The position numbers were made by a program, and so were the translations under genes. Source: Chromatiales bacterium (lineage in GTDB: Bacteria; Pseudomonadota; Gammaproteobacteria; Thiohalomonadales; Thiohalomonadaceae). From it: 64,000 nucleotides of DNA. Below the pieces are notes generated by a model that saw nothing but the letters and a program-made list of their open reading frames with translations, was not told the DNA's origin and did not search any database. The first letter of the stretch is position 1. Every line of letters starts with the position of its first letter. Location: the NCBI GenBank assembly GCA_003251535.1, contig QKFD01000108.1, forward strand, positions 62,001-126,000. The letters run 5' to 3'. This document shows positions 29,180 through 39,491 of the stretch, piece by piece.

Positions 29180-31561
29180 TCAACCGTGGGTCCACTTCCA
29201 GTTGCGGATCTCCGGCAGGTCTTCACCGTAGCGCCGGATGTAGTCGCGGTGCTCGATCAGCTTCTCCCGCAGCCGCTGTTTCATATAACCGGCCTGGGCC
29301 CGCAGCTTGGGCACCCGGTCCAGGACATCCATCACTAGATGGAACCGATCGAGATCATTCATCACCGTCATGTCGAACGGGGTGGTGGTGGTCCCCTCCT
29401 CCTTGTAGCCGCGCACATGCAGGTTGCCGTGGTTGGTGCGCCGATAGGTGAGGCGGTGGAGCAGCCAGGGGTAGCCGTGGTAGGCGAAGATGATGGGGCG
29501 ATCGCGGGTAAAGATGTCGTCGAAGTCGCGGTCGGGGAGGCCGTGGGGGTGCTCGCTCGGCGGCGTTAGGGTCATCAGGTCCACTACGTTGACCACCCGC
29601 ACCTTCAGTTCGGGGAACTCGCGCCGCAGGATATCCACCGCCGCCAGGGTCTCTAGGGTCGGGATATCGCCGGCGCAGGCCATCACCACATCGGGTTCAC
29701 CGCCCTCATCGTTACTCGCCCAGGACCAGATCCCAAGGCCGGCGTTACAGTGTTTGACCGCCTCCTCCATCGAGAGGTACTGCGCCTGGGGCTGTTTGCC
29801 GGCGACGATGACGTTGATGTAGTGGCGCGAGCGCAGACAGTGATCGGCCACTGACAGCAGACAGTTGGCATCCGGTGGCAGATAGATCCGTACCACCTCC
29901 CCCTTTTTGTTGACCACGTGATCGATGAAGCCAGGGTCCTGATGGGAGAAGCCGTTGTGGTCCTGGCGCCAGACGTGGGAGGTGAGCAGGTAGGTGAGGG
30001 AGGCGATGGGGCGACGCCAGGGGATATCGCGGGTGGTCTTCAGCCACTTGGCGTGCTGGTTCACCATCGAGTCAACGATGTGGATGAAGGCCTCATAGCA
30101 GGAGAAGAAGCCGTGGCGGCCGGTCAGCAGGTAACCCTCCAGCCACCCCTGGCAGGTGTGCTCCGACAGGATCTCCAGCGTGCGACCGGTGCGGTCGAGC
30201 CCCTCATCCTCCGGGTATAGCTCTGCCATCCAGGCGCGGCCGGAGATCTGGAACACCGCATCGAGCCGGTTGGAGGCGGTCTCGTCGGGGCCGAAGAGGC
30301 GGAAGTTGCGCTGGGCGGCGTTGGCCTTCATCACATCCCGCAGCCACACCCCAAGCAGGCGGGTTGACTCCACCACCGGATCGCCATGCCGCTCCACGGC
30401 GGTGCCGTAGTCGCGGAAATCGGGCAGCTTGAGGGCACGCAGCAGTAACCCACCATTGGTGTGGGGGTTGGCAGAGATGCGTCGGTTCCCCTGCGGTGGC
30501 AGCTGGCGCAGCATCTCGATGGGGACCCCTTGGTCGTCAAACAGCTCCTCTGGGCGGTAGCTGCGTAGCCACTCCTCCAGCAGGTGTAGGTGGTCCGGGT
30601 TCTCCCGTGTCCCGGAGAAGGGGACCTGGTGGGAGCGCCAGTAGTCCTCGGTCTTCTTGCCATCAACGCTCTTGGGGCCGGTCCACCCCTTGGGGGAGCG
30701 CAGCACGATCATCGGCCAGCGTGGCCGCTCCTGCACCCCCTCCTCCCGGGCCCGGCGCTGGATCTCGCGGATGCGGTCGAGGGCCAGATCGAGGGTGGCG
30801 GCCATCTGCTGGTGCATCTTGGCCGGCTCATGTCCCTCTACATAGAGCGGCTCATAGCCGTAGCCCCAGAACAGCGCGTTCAGCTCTTCGTGGGGGATGC
30901 GCGCCAGTAGGGTGGGGTTGGCGATCTTGTAGCCATTCAGATGGAGGATCGGCAGGACAGCACCGTCGGTGGCCGGGTTGAGAAATTTATTGGAGTGCCA
31001 AGAGGTGGCGAGGGGACCCGTCTCCGCCTCGCCGTCGCCCACCACGCAGGTGACCACCAGATTGGGGTTGTCGAAGGCGGCGCCGAAGGCGTGGCTGATG
31101 GCGTAGCCCAGCTCACCCCCTTCGTGGATGGAGCCCGGTGTCTCCGGTGCGACATGGCTCGGGATCCCGCCGGGGAAGGAGAACTGTTTGAAGAGTCTGC
31201 GCATCCCGTCGCCATCCAGGGCGATGTCGGGGTAGACCTCGCTGTAGACCCCCTCCAACCAGGCGTTGGCCACCATCGCCGGGCCGCCATGGCCGGGGCC
31301 GCAGATGTAGAGCATCTCCAGATCGCGCTGGACGATGGCGCGGTTGAGGTGGACGTAGATGAAGTTGAGACCCGGTGTGGTCCCCCAGTGGCCCAGTAGG
31401 CGCGGTTTAACATGATCGGCGGTGAGGGGTTCGCGGAGCAGCGGATTGGCCAATAGATAGATCTGGCCTACCGAAAGGTAGTTGGCCGCTCGCCAGTAGG
31501 CGTCCATGCGCTGAAGTTCGTCTTCGCTCAAAGGGAACGGGAGTTGGTCGGTATCGTTCAT
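29180..31561 (-). CDS. xfp: Phosphoketolase (xylulose-5-P/fructose-6-P)
   Basis: A 793-residue cytoplasmic thiamine-diphosphate enzyme that splits xylulose-5-phosphate or fructose-6-phosphate with phosphate to acetyl-phosphate and a smaller sugar phosphate. Length and motifs fit: [17 protein letters not shown] near 145, the ThDP motif [19 protein letters not shown] near 225, and [14 protein letters not shown] near 640. AGGAG precedes the ATG at 31561. It stands alone next to the prophage end, whose insertion left it intact. In autotrophic or fermentative bacteria it links pentose phosphates to acetyl-CoA. Confidence 0.95.
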   Translation of the reverse strand: MNDTDQLPFPLSEDELQRMDAYWRAANYLSVGQIYLLANPLLREPLTADHVKPRLLGHWGTTPGLNFIYVHLNRAIVQRDLEMLYICGPGHGGPAMVANAWLEGVYSEVYPDIALDGDGMRRLFKQFSFPGGIPSHVAPETPGSIHEGGELGYAISHAFGAAFDNPNLVVTCVVGDGEAETGPLATSWHSNKFLNPATDGAVLPILHLNGYKIANPTLLARIPHEELNALFWGYGYEPLYVEGHEPAKMHQQMAATLDLALDRIREIQRRAREEGVQERPRWPMIVLRSPKGWTGPKSVDGKKTEDYWRSHQVPFSGTRENPDHLHLLEEWLRSYRPEELFDDQGVPIEMLRQLPPQGNRRISANPHTNGGLLLRALKLPDFRDYGTAVERHGDPVVESTRLLGVWLRDVMKANAAQRNFRLFGPDETASNRLDAVFQISGRAWMAELYPEDEGLDRTGRTLEILSEHTCQGWLEGYLLTGRHGFFSCYEAFIHIVDSMVNQHAKWLKTTRDIPWRRPIASLTYLLTSHVWRQDHNGFSHQDPGFIDHVVNKKGEVVRIYLPPDANCLLSVADHCLRSRHYINVIVAGKQPQAQYLSMEEAVKHCNAGLGIWSWASNDEGGEPDVVMACAGDIPTLETLAAVDILRREFPELKVRVVNVVDLMTLTPPSEHPHGLPDRDFDDIFTRDRPIIFAYHGYPWLLHRLTYRRTNHGNLHVRGYKEEGTTTTPFDMTVMNDLDRFHLVMDVLDRVPKLRAQAGYMKQRLREKLIEHRDYIRRYGEDLPEIRNWKWTHG

Positions 31562-31998
31562 GTACAGCGCTCTCCTCTGGGATCGTGGATGGCCGGTGGC
31601 GCCGAGCCGACTGCTTCGCGCCCCCCGTTGTTGCTGGGGGCGGGGAGATAGGGTTCGGCTGCCAGTATCGGTGTCTGTAGTGACAGGTGGTAGACCGTTG
31701 GCGGTGTGGGGTTGTGAACAATGGTGTCTGTGGTTGCTGCGGCCCCGGGGGGGCGCGGCGGCGCCCTGGAGCGGGGTGGGTCGCAGGGGGGAGGACATGG
31801 AAAATAACAGTAGCCTGGATCCTGTAAGAGGGTAGTTGATCGGGGCCTGGTGAGGCGGGGAGAGGTGGCTGCACCATCGCAGTGCGGCACCCTGTCATAA
31901 CCGACAGGGTAAGTAAGACAAGGGTTTCGACAGCGCCACAGTTACCGGATAATCCGCCCACCTTGCGCAGTAGCGCCCTTATTTAGGAGGTTGGAAGG
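31562..31998. promoter_or_regulatory. 437-bp divergent intergenic region
   Basis: This spacer carries the leaders of xfp and the rightward DUF2628 gene. It contains a dyad ACCCTGTC / GACAGGGT at 31889-31910 and TAGGAGG just before the rightward start. No certain -35/-10 pair, RNA or small gene could be identified. Confidence 0.35.
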
Positions 31999-33315
31999 AT
32001 GGAGATGGGCACACCGCAATGTCGTGTGGTGCTGACGGGAAAACTGGTCATAGGTTCCAAGCGTGAGGAGGTGATCAACGCCCTCGGGACGCTGCTCAAA
32101 CAACCGCATGACAAGGTGGCCCGGATGTTAGGGGGACCTCCTGTTCCCATCAAACAGCTGTTTGACTGCGAGAAGGCGGAGCGCATCCGGCAGCGTATCG
32201 AGGCGGCGGGTGCCCACTGCACGCTGGAGCGGGTGGAGCCCGAGCCGCTGGGCTTGGAGCTAGGACTCGATCCCGTGCCCCCACCGCCGCCGCGCCCCAC
32301 GCCCCCGCCATCGGGCGGCTCCAAATTCTCCTTAGAGTTGGAGCCGGTGGCCGCCGCTGAGGGGGAGGTGGCGAGCGACCAAGGGCAGGAGCCGGTGGGC
32401 GAGCGCTGCCCCAAATGCGGCCACCCCAAAGGGAGCGGTGACCTCTGTGAGGGGTGCGGCATCTTCTTCTCCAAGTTGGCACCCAGTGCCGTGCCGGCCT
32501 TCACCTCGCCGCCTCCGGCTGGGGTGCCTAACACACCGGCACGCCCTGTATCAGAGGTGGCCAGCACCGACTACGGCGAGTTCATCGGCCCCAATCTCCA
32601 GCGCTATCTGGAGCAGTTTGAGAAGTTCCGCATCGGTGGCGGTGGCTACGCCTTTACCTGGCACTGGCCGGCCTTCTTGGTCCCGTTCTATTGGGCGCTA
32701 TACCGCAAACTGTGGGGGTGGGCGGCGCTCTTCTTGGTCGTCGATATCCTGGCCGCGATCTTCATCCCCTTCTTCTCCGGGACCATTACCCACGTGGGTT
32801 CTGCGGTCGTCGCTAACTACCTCTATTTCCGCCACGTCAAGCGTAAGGTGGAGGCGATCCGCGCCACCAGTACCGACGATGTGACCGCCGTAGAGCGGAT
32901 GAATCGAGAGGGTGGGACCAGCATTTTGGCGGTGTGGGCCGGTATCGCTCTCCTTCTCCTAAGCTCCTTCCTGCTGGGCACATGGCTAGCCAGTCAATTT
33001 GCCGACGAGATGGGTGGTCTGGAGATGGGCCAAGTGCTGGGTGATAACGCGGTGGTGGAGAGCCCAGAGGGGCAGCAGACCACCCTCACCATGAATACTC
33101 TCTCCTTCTCTTACAATCTCTGGAAGATGGGTAACCCTTCGGGCACTCCAGAGACCTTTTGGCGGCAGGTGATTGAACCGCAGCAGGAGCCGCCGCTGGA
33201 CGGTTGGGATCAGCCCATCGGGCTGGAGGATGGCACGCTCATCTCCTACGGGCCGGATGGCGAACCCTACACCGGCGATGACATCCTGCAACCCCTGGTG
33301 AAGGGGCCGGAGTGA
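31999..33315 (+). CDS. Zinc-ribbon/DUF2628 inner-membrane protein
   Basis: A 438-residue protein of four parts. Residues 1-78 are a small alpha/beta domain found at the N-terminus of many proteobacterial membrane proteins (VVLTGKLVIGSKREEV). A Pro-rich linker leads to a zinc ribbon (CPKCG, CEGCG, about 133-153), then DUF2628-like membrane segments (about 215-275 and 305-330). A periplasmic tail ends GLEDGTLISYGPDGEPYTGDD, like the calcium loop of type II pseudopilins. Function unknown. AGGAGG precedes the start; a hairpin follows the stop. Confidence 0.7.
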   Translation: MEMGTPQCRVVLTGKLVIGSKREEVINALGTLLKQPHDKVARMLGGPPVPIKQLFDCEKAERIRQRIEAAGAHCTLERVEPEPLGLELGLDPVPPPPPRPTPPPSGGSKFSLELEPVAAAEGEVASDQGQEPVGERCPKCGHPKGSGDLCEGCGIFFSKLAPSAVPAFTSPPPAGVPNTPARPVSEVASTDYGEFIGPNLQRYLEQFEKFRIGGGGYAFTWHWPAFLVPFYWALYRKLWGWAALFLVVDILAAIFIPFFSGTITHVGSAVVANYLYFRHVKRKVEAIRATSTDDVTAVERMNREGGTSILAVWAGIALLLLSSFLLGTWLASQFADEMGGLEMGQVLGDNAVVESPEGQQTTLTMNTLSFSYNLWKMGNPSGTPETFWRQVIEPQQEPPLDGWDQPIGLEDGTLISYGPDGEPYTGDDILQPLVKGPE

Positions 33316-33351
33316 TGGCCGTCCGGCACGGGCATCGGTGATGGGTTAACC

Positions 33352-33376
33352 GGTGGCGGGCGGGCTGCTCGCCACC
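33352..33376 (+). terminator. GC-rich hairpin after the DUF2628 gene
   Basis: GGTGGCG at 33352-33358 pairs with CGCCACC at 33370-33376, 36 bases after the stop. No U-tract is visible; it may still separate this gene from the next. Confidence 0.4.
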
Positions 33377-33441
33377 ATTCCTGCCTTGCCCTCTAGGCGC
33401 TATGCTGTGCGCCTTCCCTCCCCTCCGGCAGGCGCAACCGC

Positions 33442-34797
33442 GTGAAGCCTCTTTTCCGAACCGAACCGACCCGGGCGCCGTTGGCCCCCCTGTGGCTACT
33501 GCTATTTGTTGCGGCTTTACTCCTGTGGCCGGCGCTTTGGAACGGCTACCCCCTCTTCTTCTACGACTCCGGCGACTACATAGATGCCTCCTTCACCCAC
33601 ACCCCCAAGGTGTGGCGTACCCTCCCCTATGGCCTGTTTCTAGGGGCCACGCACTTCAATTTCAGCCTCTGGCTACCCATCATCGTGCAGGCGCTACTGG
33701 TCGCCTGGCTGCTATTTGAGTTCATCGCCACCTTCGCCCCGCGCCAGCCGCGCCTACTCACCGCCCTGGTTGCGCCGGTGGTGGCCATCGGTACCGGCCT
33801 GCCCTGGTTCACCAGTCAGCTCATGCCCGACCTATTTACGGCACCGATGGTGATGGGGCTGCTGCTACTCGCCTACGGTCAGCTGGGGAAGCTGCGCTTG
33901 GCCGCCTTGGCGGTGGTCACGGTGATCGCCATCAGCGCCCACGCCTCCCATGCCGGTACGGCCCTGGCCTTGGCCCTACTGATCGCCGTGGCGGCGATCT
34001 GGTCGCCACGCCAGCGACCGCGGGTGGGGCTCCCCCTCGTCATTGTCATCGCCGGGATATTGGCCACCCCTGTGAGCCATCGGATCTTCACCGGCGAGTT
34101 CTATTTGAGCCGCTCCGCTCCCATCATGGCCCTGGCGCGGTTGATCCGCGATGGCGAGGCACAGATCTATCTCCGCCAGGCCTGCCCCGAGGCGGGTTAC
34201 TCACTCTGCCCCTATGTCGATCAGCTGGTGGCGGGCCCCAATGGGGCAAACGACTTTCTGTGGGACCAGCGCTCACCTTTCTATCGGGTCGAGGGGTGGA
34301 AGTATTGGCAGTCGTTCGGGGCCGAGGCGCGCACCATCGTGTGGCAGACCCTCTCCGCCCGCCCAGTAGAGAATCTGGAGTGGGCGGTGAGGGATTGGGG
34401 CGAGCAGTTGATCACCTTTGGCACCGGCGCTGGCCTGGTCCCCAAGCTGTGGGAGGCGACGGAGGTGCAGCGCCAGTACTTCCCCGCCGAGAGTGAGCGT
34501 TATCTCACCGCCCGCCAATATGCCGGGCAGCTCGATCTGAGTGGGCTAAACCGCCTGCATGTGGCGGTTCTAGGGGCTGCCATGGTGCTGGGGGTGGTGC
34601 TGGCGCTGCGCGATCTCCGCACAGCCGATCGGGTGGCGCAGATGCTCTGGTTGCTGATCGCCGCCACCTTGGTCAACGCCGCCATTACCGCCATCTTCTC
34701 CAACCCCGATGACCGCTATCAGGCGCGCTTGGTGTGGCTATTTGTGCCGGCGGTCGTCGTGGCCTTCACCCCGCGTCGGCCTGTGGGCGACCTGTGA
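33442..34797 (+). CDS. Polytopic membrane protein linked to GH17 enzyme
   Basis: A 451-residue integral membrane protein with about ten hydrophobic segments, first at residues 17-33 and last at 425-443, and a large soluble loop (about 210-360) with two Cys (QACPEAGYSLCP). The layout and the FFYDSGDYIDAS motif after the first segment resemble GT-C-type lipid-linked sugar transferases, but no catalytic motif is certain. It overlaps the GH17 gene (GTGA), so the two act together, probably on a glucan or other exported polysaccharide. GTG start, weak ribosome site. Confidence 0.6.
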   Translation: MKPLFRTEPTRAPLAPLWLLLFVAALLLWPALWNGYPLFFYDSGDYIDASFTHTPKVWRTLPYGLFLGATHFNFSLWLPIIVQALLVAWLLFEFIATFAPRQPRLLTALVAPVVAIGTGLPWFTSQLMPDLFTAPMVMGLLLLAYGQLGKLRLAALAVVTVIAISAHASHAGTALALALLIAVAAIWSPRQRPRVGLPLVIVIAGILATPVSHRIFTGEFYLSRSAPIMALARLIRDGEAQIYLRQACPEAGYSLCPYVDQLVAGPNGANDFLWDQRSPFYRVEGWKYWQSFGAEARTIVWQTLSARPVENLEWAVRDWGEQLITFGTGAGLVPKLWEATEVQRQYFPAESERYLTARQYAGQLDLSGLNRLHVAVLGAAMVLGVVLALRDLRTADRVAQMLWLLIAATLVNAAITAIFSNPDDRYQARLVWLFVPAVVVAFTPRRPVGDL

Positions 34798-36467
34798 GGC
34801 GCGGCCTCCTGCTGGGGCTGGCGGCCCTGGTCGCCCTACTGGTGTGGTGGGGCAGCAGCCGACCGGTGGCGGTGCCGGGGGCCGTGACAGAACGGCTCCC
34901 TAGTCTCTCCTTCTCCCCCTATCGCCGCGGCCAGAGCCCCCTTATCGGCCGCTATCCCAGTGAGGCGGAGCTGGCCGAGGATATCGCCCGAGTGGCGACG
35001 GTGGCCGAGGGGGTACGGGTCTACACCTCACTGGAGGGGTTTGATCGCATCCCCCGCCTGGCGGCGGCCCAACAGCTGACGGTGACCATGGGTGCTTGGC
35101 TGGGGAGCGATCCGCAGCACAACCGGCGGGAGGTGGAGGCGCTCATCGCCGTGGCCAACGCCTATCCGCAGACGGTGCGACGGGTCATCGTCGGTAACGA
35201 GACCGTGGTACGCCATGAGATCACGCCCGCCGAACTCATCGCCCTACTGCGGGAGGTGCGGGCGCGGGTGGCGCAGCCGGTCTCCTATGCCGACGTCCCC
35301 ATCGTCTGGCGGCACCACCCCGAGTTGGCGGCAGAGGTCGATTTCATCACCGTCCATATCCTCCCCTACTGGGAGGACCGGGCGGTCGCCTTTGCCGATG
35401 CCGAGCGCTATCTGCGCTCCAGCGTGAGCGAACTCGGCGCCCTCTTTCCCGGCCAACCGCTGTTCATCGGGGAGGTCGGTTGGCCGGCCGACGGCCGACC
35501 CCGCGGTCCGGCGCTGGCCTCCCGTCCCCACCAGGCCGGTATGGTGCGGATGGTGGCGCGGGTCGGGCGCGAGCTACATCTCGATTACAACCTCATCGAG
35601 GCCTTTGACCAGCCATGGAAGGGGGCGTTGGAGGGGCGTGTGGGGGCCCACTGGGGGCTGTTCGGGGCCGATCGCCAGCTCAAATATCCCGCCAGTGGTC
35701 CTATCGATCCACTACCCGAGGCCCCCTGGTTGGCGGCCCTCGCCGTTACCCTGGGGGCGGGGCTCGGTTGGCTGGCCTTGCGGCGCCCAGCGACGGGGCC
35801 AGGGGGGACGTTACTACTGGCGTTGGCGCTACAAGGGTTGGCGGCCCTCGCCGTGTTGGCCGGTTGGCGTGCGCTGGGTAATGCCTTTGTCCCAGCGCAA
35901 TACCTCTGGGCGCTCGGGGTGGCCGTAGTGGCGGCGCTGCTGCTGTTGCTCAGCGCGCTGAACGCGGCCGCGGCCTTGGGGACTGCGCGCCCTGCGCAGG
36001 TCAGGTGGGCCGGTCCGTGGCTGTTGTGGACGGCCCAGGGGTTGCTGCTCTTCCATGCCCAGCGGCTCACTTTTACCGGCCATCTGCGTGATATCCCCAC
36101 GGCCCTGCCGCTGCTGGTGGTGGGCTGCATGGCCCTCACGGTGGTGATGTGGCGTGGTGCTGGCAATCCATGGCGCGCTGCCCTCTGGGCCACCCTCCTT
36201 CCCCAGCCGACGCCCCCTTCTGTTGCCGTCCGCGGGGGGGCTGCGGTGGTGGCGCTGATGCTGTGCGCTGCGGCATTGGGGGTGGTGGGGGCCGAGGCGC
36301 TGGAGGCGGCGGGGGCCGATTTTGGTCGGCCGGCGGGGCTGGCCGAGCGCATCGCCCTCGCCGTTGACTGGTGGGGGGCCAACCCCAGCGCCAACCTCTG
36401 GGGGGTGGCGTTGCTGGGGTTGGCCCTGCCCGCCCTACTGCTGGCCCTGCCCCCCAACCGGCGTTGA
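34794..36467 (+). CDS. Membrane-anchored GH17 glycoside hydrolase/transglycosylase
   Basis: A 557-residue protein. After one N-terminal membrane segment, residues about 40-310 form a GH17 barrel with the acid/base Glu in VIVGNETVV and the nucleophile Glu in FIGEVGWPADG. The rest carries about six or seven more membrane segments. Proteobacterial GH17 proteins of this build modify or synthesise beta-1,3/1,6 glucans in the periplasm. The GTG start overlaps the preceding stop. It ends 17 bases before the convergent tgpA. Confidence 0.8.
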   Translation: MRRGLLLGLAALVALLVWWGSSRPVAVPGAVTERLPSLSFSPYRRGQSPLIGRYPSEAELAEDIARVATVAEGVRVYTSLEGFDRIPRLAAAQQLTVTMGAWLGSDPQHNRREVEALIAVANAYPQTVRRVIVGNETVVRHEITPAELIALLREVRARVAQPVSYADVPIVWRHHPELAAEVDFITVHILPYWEDRAVAFADAERYLRSSVSELGALFPGQPLFIGEVGWPADGRPRGPALASRPHQAGMVRMVARVGRELHLDYNLIEAFDQPWKGALEGRVGAHWGLFGADRQLKYPASGPIDPLPEAPWLAALAVTLGAGLGWLALRRPATGPGGTLLLALALQGLAALAVLAGWRALGNAFVPAQYLWALGVAVVAALLLLLSALNAAAALGTARPAQVRWAGPWLLWTAQGLLLFHAQRLTFTGHLRDIPTALPLLVVGCMALTVVMWRGAGNPWRAALWATLLPQPTPPSVAVRGGAAVVALMLCAAALGVVGAEALEAAGADFGRPAGLAERIALAVDWWGANPSANLWGVALLGLALPALLLALPPNRR

Positions 36468-36484
36468 GGCGCCCGAGGCTGGCG

Positions 36485-38467
36485 TCAGGGCGAGAAGCGG
36501 GTCACCTGTTGCGCCAAGGTGCGGCGGGCGCCGGCATCGGCGCCGCCTGGGCCGTAGCGCAGCAGTTGATAGCGCTCGGCGATCTCCATCACGGTCGGGC
36601 CTAGATCGGGGCGGGCGCTGGCCACCCGGGCGGCATAGTCGCGGGGGCCTTCACCTGGTGCCCGCGGCAGCCCACGCCGCGCCAGTTTGGCGCAGAAGCG
36701 CAGCCACTGCCGGAGTAGGGGATCCGGGGGGCGGGGGCGTTGCCACAGTAGCCAGATGGCCACTATCAGCACCACCAGGGCGATGCCGCTAAACAGCACG
36801 GTAATCACCCCACGCCAGCCCCAGCGTAGTAGTCCCAACCGCTCCAGCAGCTCCTGCTGTTTCTCTGGACCATAGCCAAGTACCCACTCGGTCCAGGCGT
36901 GGTCTACAGCCTCCCAGGTGTCGGTGGCGGTATGCCAGGCCCGCAGTAGTAGTGAGCGATCCTCGGCGGAGAGGAGTGCCGCCCCCGCCTCGCCGGAGAA
37001 GCGGCCGACGTCGCTCCCCTCCTCAATACGGTTGGGGGAGACCGCCGCCGTGGGATCGACCCGCACCCAGCCCTTCCCCTCCAACCACACCTCGGCCCAG
37101 GCGTGGGCGTCCGACTGGCGCACGGTGAGATAGTCACCCACCCGATTCGGCTCGCCCCCCTGGTAGCCGGTGACGATGCGGGCCGGTACGCCGCCGGCCC
37201 GCATCAGGGTGACAAAGGCGGCACTGTAGTGCTCGCAGAAGCCGCGCCGGGTCTCGAAGAGGAACTGGTCTACAACATTGCCGGTGAGCAGCGGGGGGTT
37301 ACGGGTGTAGTAGAACGGTTGGTTGTGGATGAGATCGAGCGCCCGTTGCACCAGCGCCTCCCCCTGGGTCCCTTCGGTGACCCACTGCTCTGCCAAGGCG
37401 CGGGTACGGGGGTTGGCCCGTTTGGGTAGCTCCAGGCCGATCTCCAGCGCCTGGAGATCGGCATCCCGCATCTGGTAGCGGGTATAGGAGGTGGCCTCAT
37501 ACTGCCGCTGGCGGGTGATCAACTCCCGCACCGTTACCTGAAAATCGGGACTTACCTCCGCCTCCGGGGGGAGGGTGCCTGGCAGATCGAGGGCCATCAG
37601 CCACGGTTTGTTGGCCGGCTCCAGGATCACCGAGTAGCGCACGGGGGGGCTGAGGGGTTGATATTGGGGTTTCTCCAGCAGCTGGTACTCATAGCGCAAG
37701 AGCCGGGTCCAGCGCCGCCCGTCGGTGTGCCACAGCACCGGACCACGCCAATAGAGGCGATCGGCGGGGGGAATGGGGTCGAAAAAGCGCACCCGGAACG
37801 CCACCTCATCGGAGTCGGCCAGGCTGCTGATGCTGCCGATACTCATATCCTCGGAGAGGCCGGTGCGGCCGCTAAAGGCGTCACGCGGCAGGCTCCAGAG
37901 GGGGCCGGGTAGTCGCGGGAAGAGCAGGAATAGCAGCACTGCGATGGGCAGCGCTTGTAGCAGCAATGTCCCGCCAACTTGCAGATAGTGGCGGCTGTCG
38001 GCAGCGCCACCGGCCGGGTGGTGGAGGGCGACTAAGGTCGCGGTGAGGGCGACCACTGTGGCAAATAGATAGCCCCCCGAGAGTAGCGACTGGTCATAGA
38101 GAAAGCTGCCGGCCACCAGGAAGTAACCGAGGAAGATCATCAGCGCGGCATCCCGCAGCCCCTTGAACTCCAGCAGTTTCATGGTGAGCAGCAGTGCCAA
38201 GAGGGCCGTCCCGGCGTCGCGGCCAAGGATGGTGTGGTGTTGCAGGACGATGCCGACCACCGCCAACCCCACCACCATCACCCGGATGTAGCCAGGGGGG
38301 AGGCGCCAGCAGCGCCTCTCTTTCATCACGTGCCACCCCATCACCAAGAGCGGCAGGAGCGACAGCCACCACGGCATCCGCGCTATGAAGGGGGCGACCA
38401 CCAGCGCCAGCGAGGTGAGCAGCCAGTGGCGACCGGCGATGGAGACGGGGGGATCAAAGCGGCTCAC
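36485..38467 (-). CDS. tgpA: TgpA-type transmembrane transglutaminase-like protein (DUF3488)
   Basis: A 660-residue inner-membrane protein with five or six N-terminal membrane segments (residues about 15-185), a periplasmic transglutaminase-like domain with C411 (RRGFCEHY), H455 (SDAHAW) and D471, and a further membrane segment near 560-580 before a cytoplasmic tail. TgpA is important in Pseudomonas, though its substrate is unknown. The catalytic triad is complete. It starts with GTG overlapping the DUF58 stop. The moxR-DUF58-tgpA order is the classic operon. Confidence 0.9.
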   Translation of the reverse strand: MSRFDPPVSIAGRHWLLTSLALVVAPFIARMPWWLSLLPLLVMGWHVMKERRCWRLPPGYIRVMVVGLAVVGIVLQHHTILGRDAGTALLALLLTMKLLEFKGLRDAALMIFLGYFLVAGSFLYDQSLLSGGYLFATVVALTATLVALHHPAGGAADSRHYLQVGGTLLLQALPIAVLLFLLFPRLPGPLWSLPRDAFSGRTGLSEDMSIGSISSLADSDEVAFRVRFFDPIPPADRLYWRGPVLWHTDGRRWTRLLRYEYQLLEKPQYQPLSPPVRYSVILEPANKPWLMALDLPGTLPPEAEVSPDFQVTVRELITRQRQYEATSYTRYQMRDADLQALEIGLELPKRANPRTRALAEQWVTEGTQGEALVQRALDLIHNQPFYYTRNPPLLTGNVVDQFLFETRRGFCEHYSAAFVTLMRAGGVPARIVTGYQGGEPNRVGDYLTVRQSDAHAWAEVWLEGKGWVRVDPTAAVSPNRIEEGSDVGRFSGEAGAALLSAEDRSLLLRAWHTATDTWEAVDHAWTEWVLGYGPEKQQELLERLGLLRWGWRGVITVLFSGIALVVLIVAIWLLWQRPRPPDPLLRQWLRFCAKLARRGLPRAPGEGPRDYAARVASARPDLGPTVMEIAERYQLLRYGPGGADAGARRTLAQQVTRFSP

Positions 38468-39429
38468 GATGCCTCTCCAAATAGGGCTAGGGCGGTGAGG
38501 CAGCGATCACGGTGGGCCGTGCCGTGGTTCAGTTCTATGCGTGCGCTCGGTAGTTGGAGACCGTAGCGTAGCCCCATCGCCTCGGCCTCCAGCACCCAGC
38601 GGCAGAGGCGGGAGAGACGCCCCTCAATATCGGGCTCTGGGGCGTCATTCCAGTTGAGCCACAGCTCCTCGCCCGCCTCACCGCCAAACTGTTTGACCAC
38701 CAGGCCCCCGCCGTGGGCCAGCGCCTTCCAATGCACCTGGCGCAGAGAGTCGCCGGGGTGGTAAGGGCGCAGGGCGAGGAAGTCATCCCCCCCTCGCCCC
38801 TCGCTCCCCTGGTGGGAGGCCCCCTGCCCGGAGAGGGGAGGGAGATCCGCCTCGGCCGAAGGGGTTGGGTAGACGATGCACTCCTCCTGGGGTTCGGCAT
38901 AGGCCCAGGCGTGGAACAGCCCCAGTGGATAGCGGGTGAAGAGGGTGAGACGGGGTAGCCGTAACCGGCCCCGGCGTGGGGTCGGCAGCATGAGTTCGCT
39001 GCGGGTGCTGCCCTCGATCGGCAGATCGGCCAGTACCGGTTGATGGGGCGGCAACTCTACCGCAATGGCGTAGCGCCTGCGGCTGGGGGAGACGCTCCCC
39101 AGCACCAGCGGGAAGCGGGCCGGTTGACCGGCAAACACCGACGCTGCGCTGGCGGTGGCGATGGTGAGGCCGGCCAGGTTGCGGTAGGTGTAGAGCATGG
39201 AGACAAAGCCGACCGAGCCGAGCACGAAGGTGAGGGCGAAGACCAGCGAGTTACCGTAGTTGGTGGCGCCGATCAGCATCGCCAACAGGACCAGGGCAAA
39301 CACCAGTCCCATGCGGGTGGGCAGCACATAGATACGGCGGCGGTCCAGCACCAGCCGCCCCGCCTCTGGTCGGGCGAGGCGGAGGAAACGGCTCCAATTA
39401 ATGCGGGAGGTGGCAGCAGTCATGGTCAT
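38464..39429 (-). CDS. DUF58 family protein
   Basis: A 321-residue membrane-linked protein with two N-terminal transmembrane segments (about 37-85) and the DUF58 signature FLALRPYHPGDSLRQVHWKALA near 220-240. DUF58 proteins work with MoxR ATPases, probably as chaperone-assembled von Willebrand-like complexes. Just before the signature lies a linker rich in Gly/Ser/Gln, encoded by a C-rich palindromic stretch (38784-38838), which looks like an in-frame repeat insertion. Confidence 0.88.
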   Translation of the reverse strand: MTMTAATSRINWSRFLRLARPEAGRLVLDRRRIYVLPTRMGLVFALVLLAMLIGATNYGNSLVFALTFVLGSVGFVSMLYTYRNLAGLTIATASAASVFAGQPARFPLVLGSVSPSRRRYAIAVELPPHQPVLADLPIEGSTRSELMLPTPRRGRLRLPRLTLFTRYPLGLFHAWAYAEPQEECIVYPTPSAEADLPPLSGQGASHQGSEGRGGDDFLALRPYHPGDSLRQVHWKALAHGGGLVVKQFGGEAGEELWLNWNDAPEPDIEGRLSRLCRWVLEAEAMGLRYGLQLPSARIELNHGTAHRDRCLTALALFGEAS

Positions 39430-39491
39430 GCGACTCGGTACCTAGTGGGTCGCCCCTCTGTGCAGCGGGAGGGGCGACAAGGAGGGGGTGA

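Noticed and set aside
38464-38467. Possible frameshift between tgpA and the DUF58 gene
   Set aside because: The GTGA overlap is a normal coupled start, and both proteins are full length.
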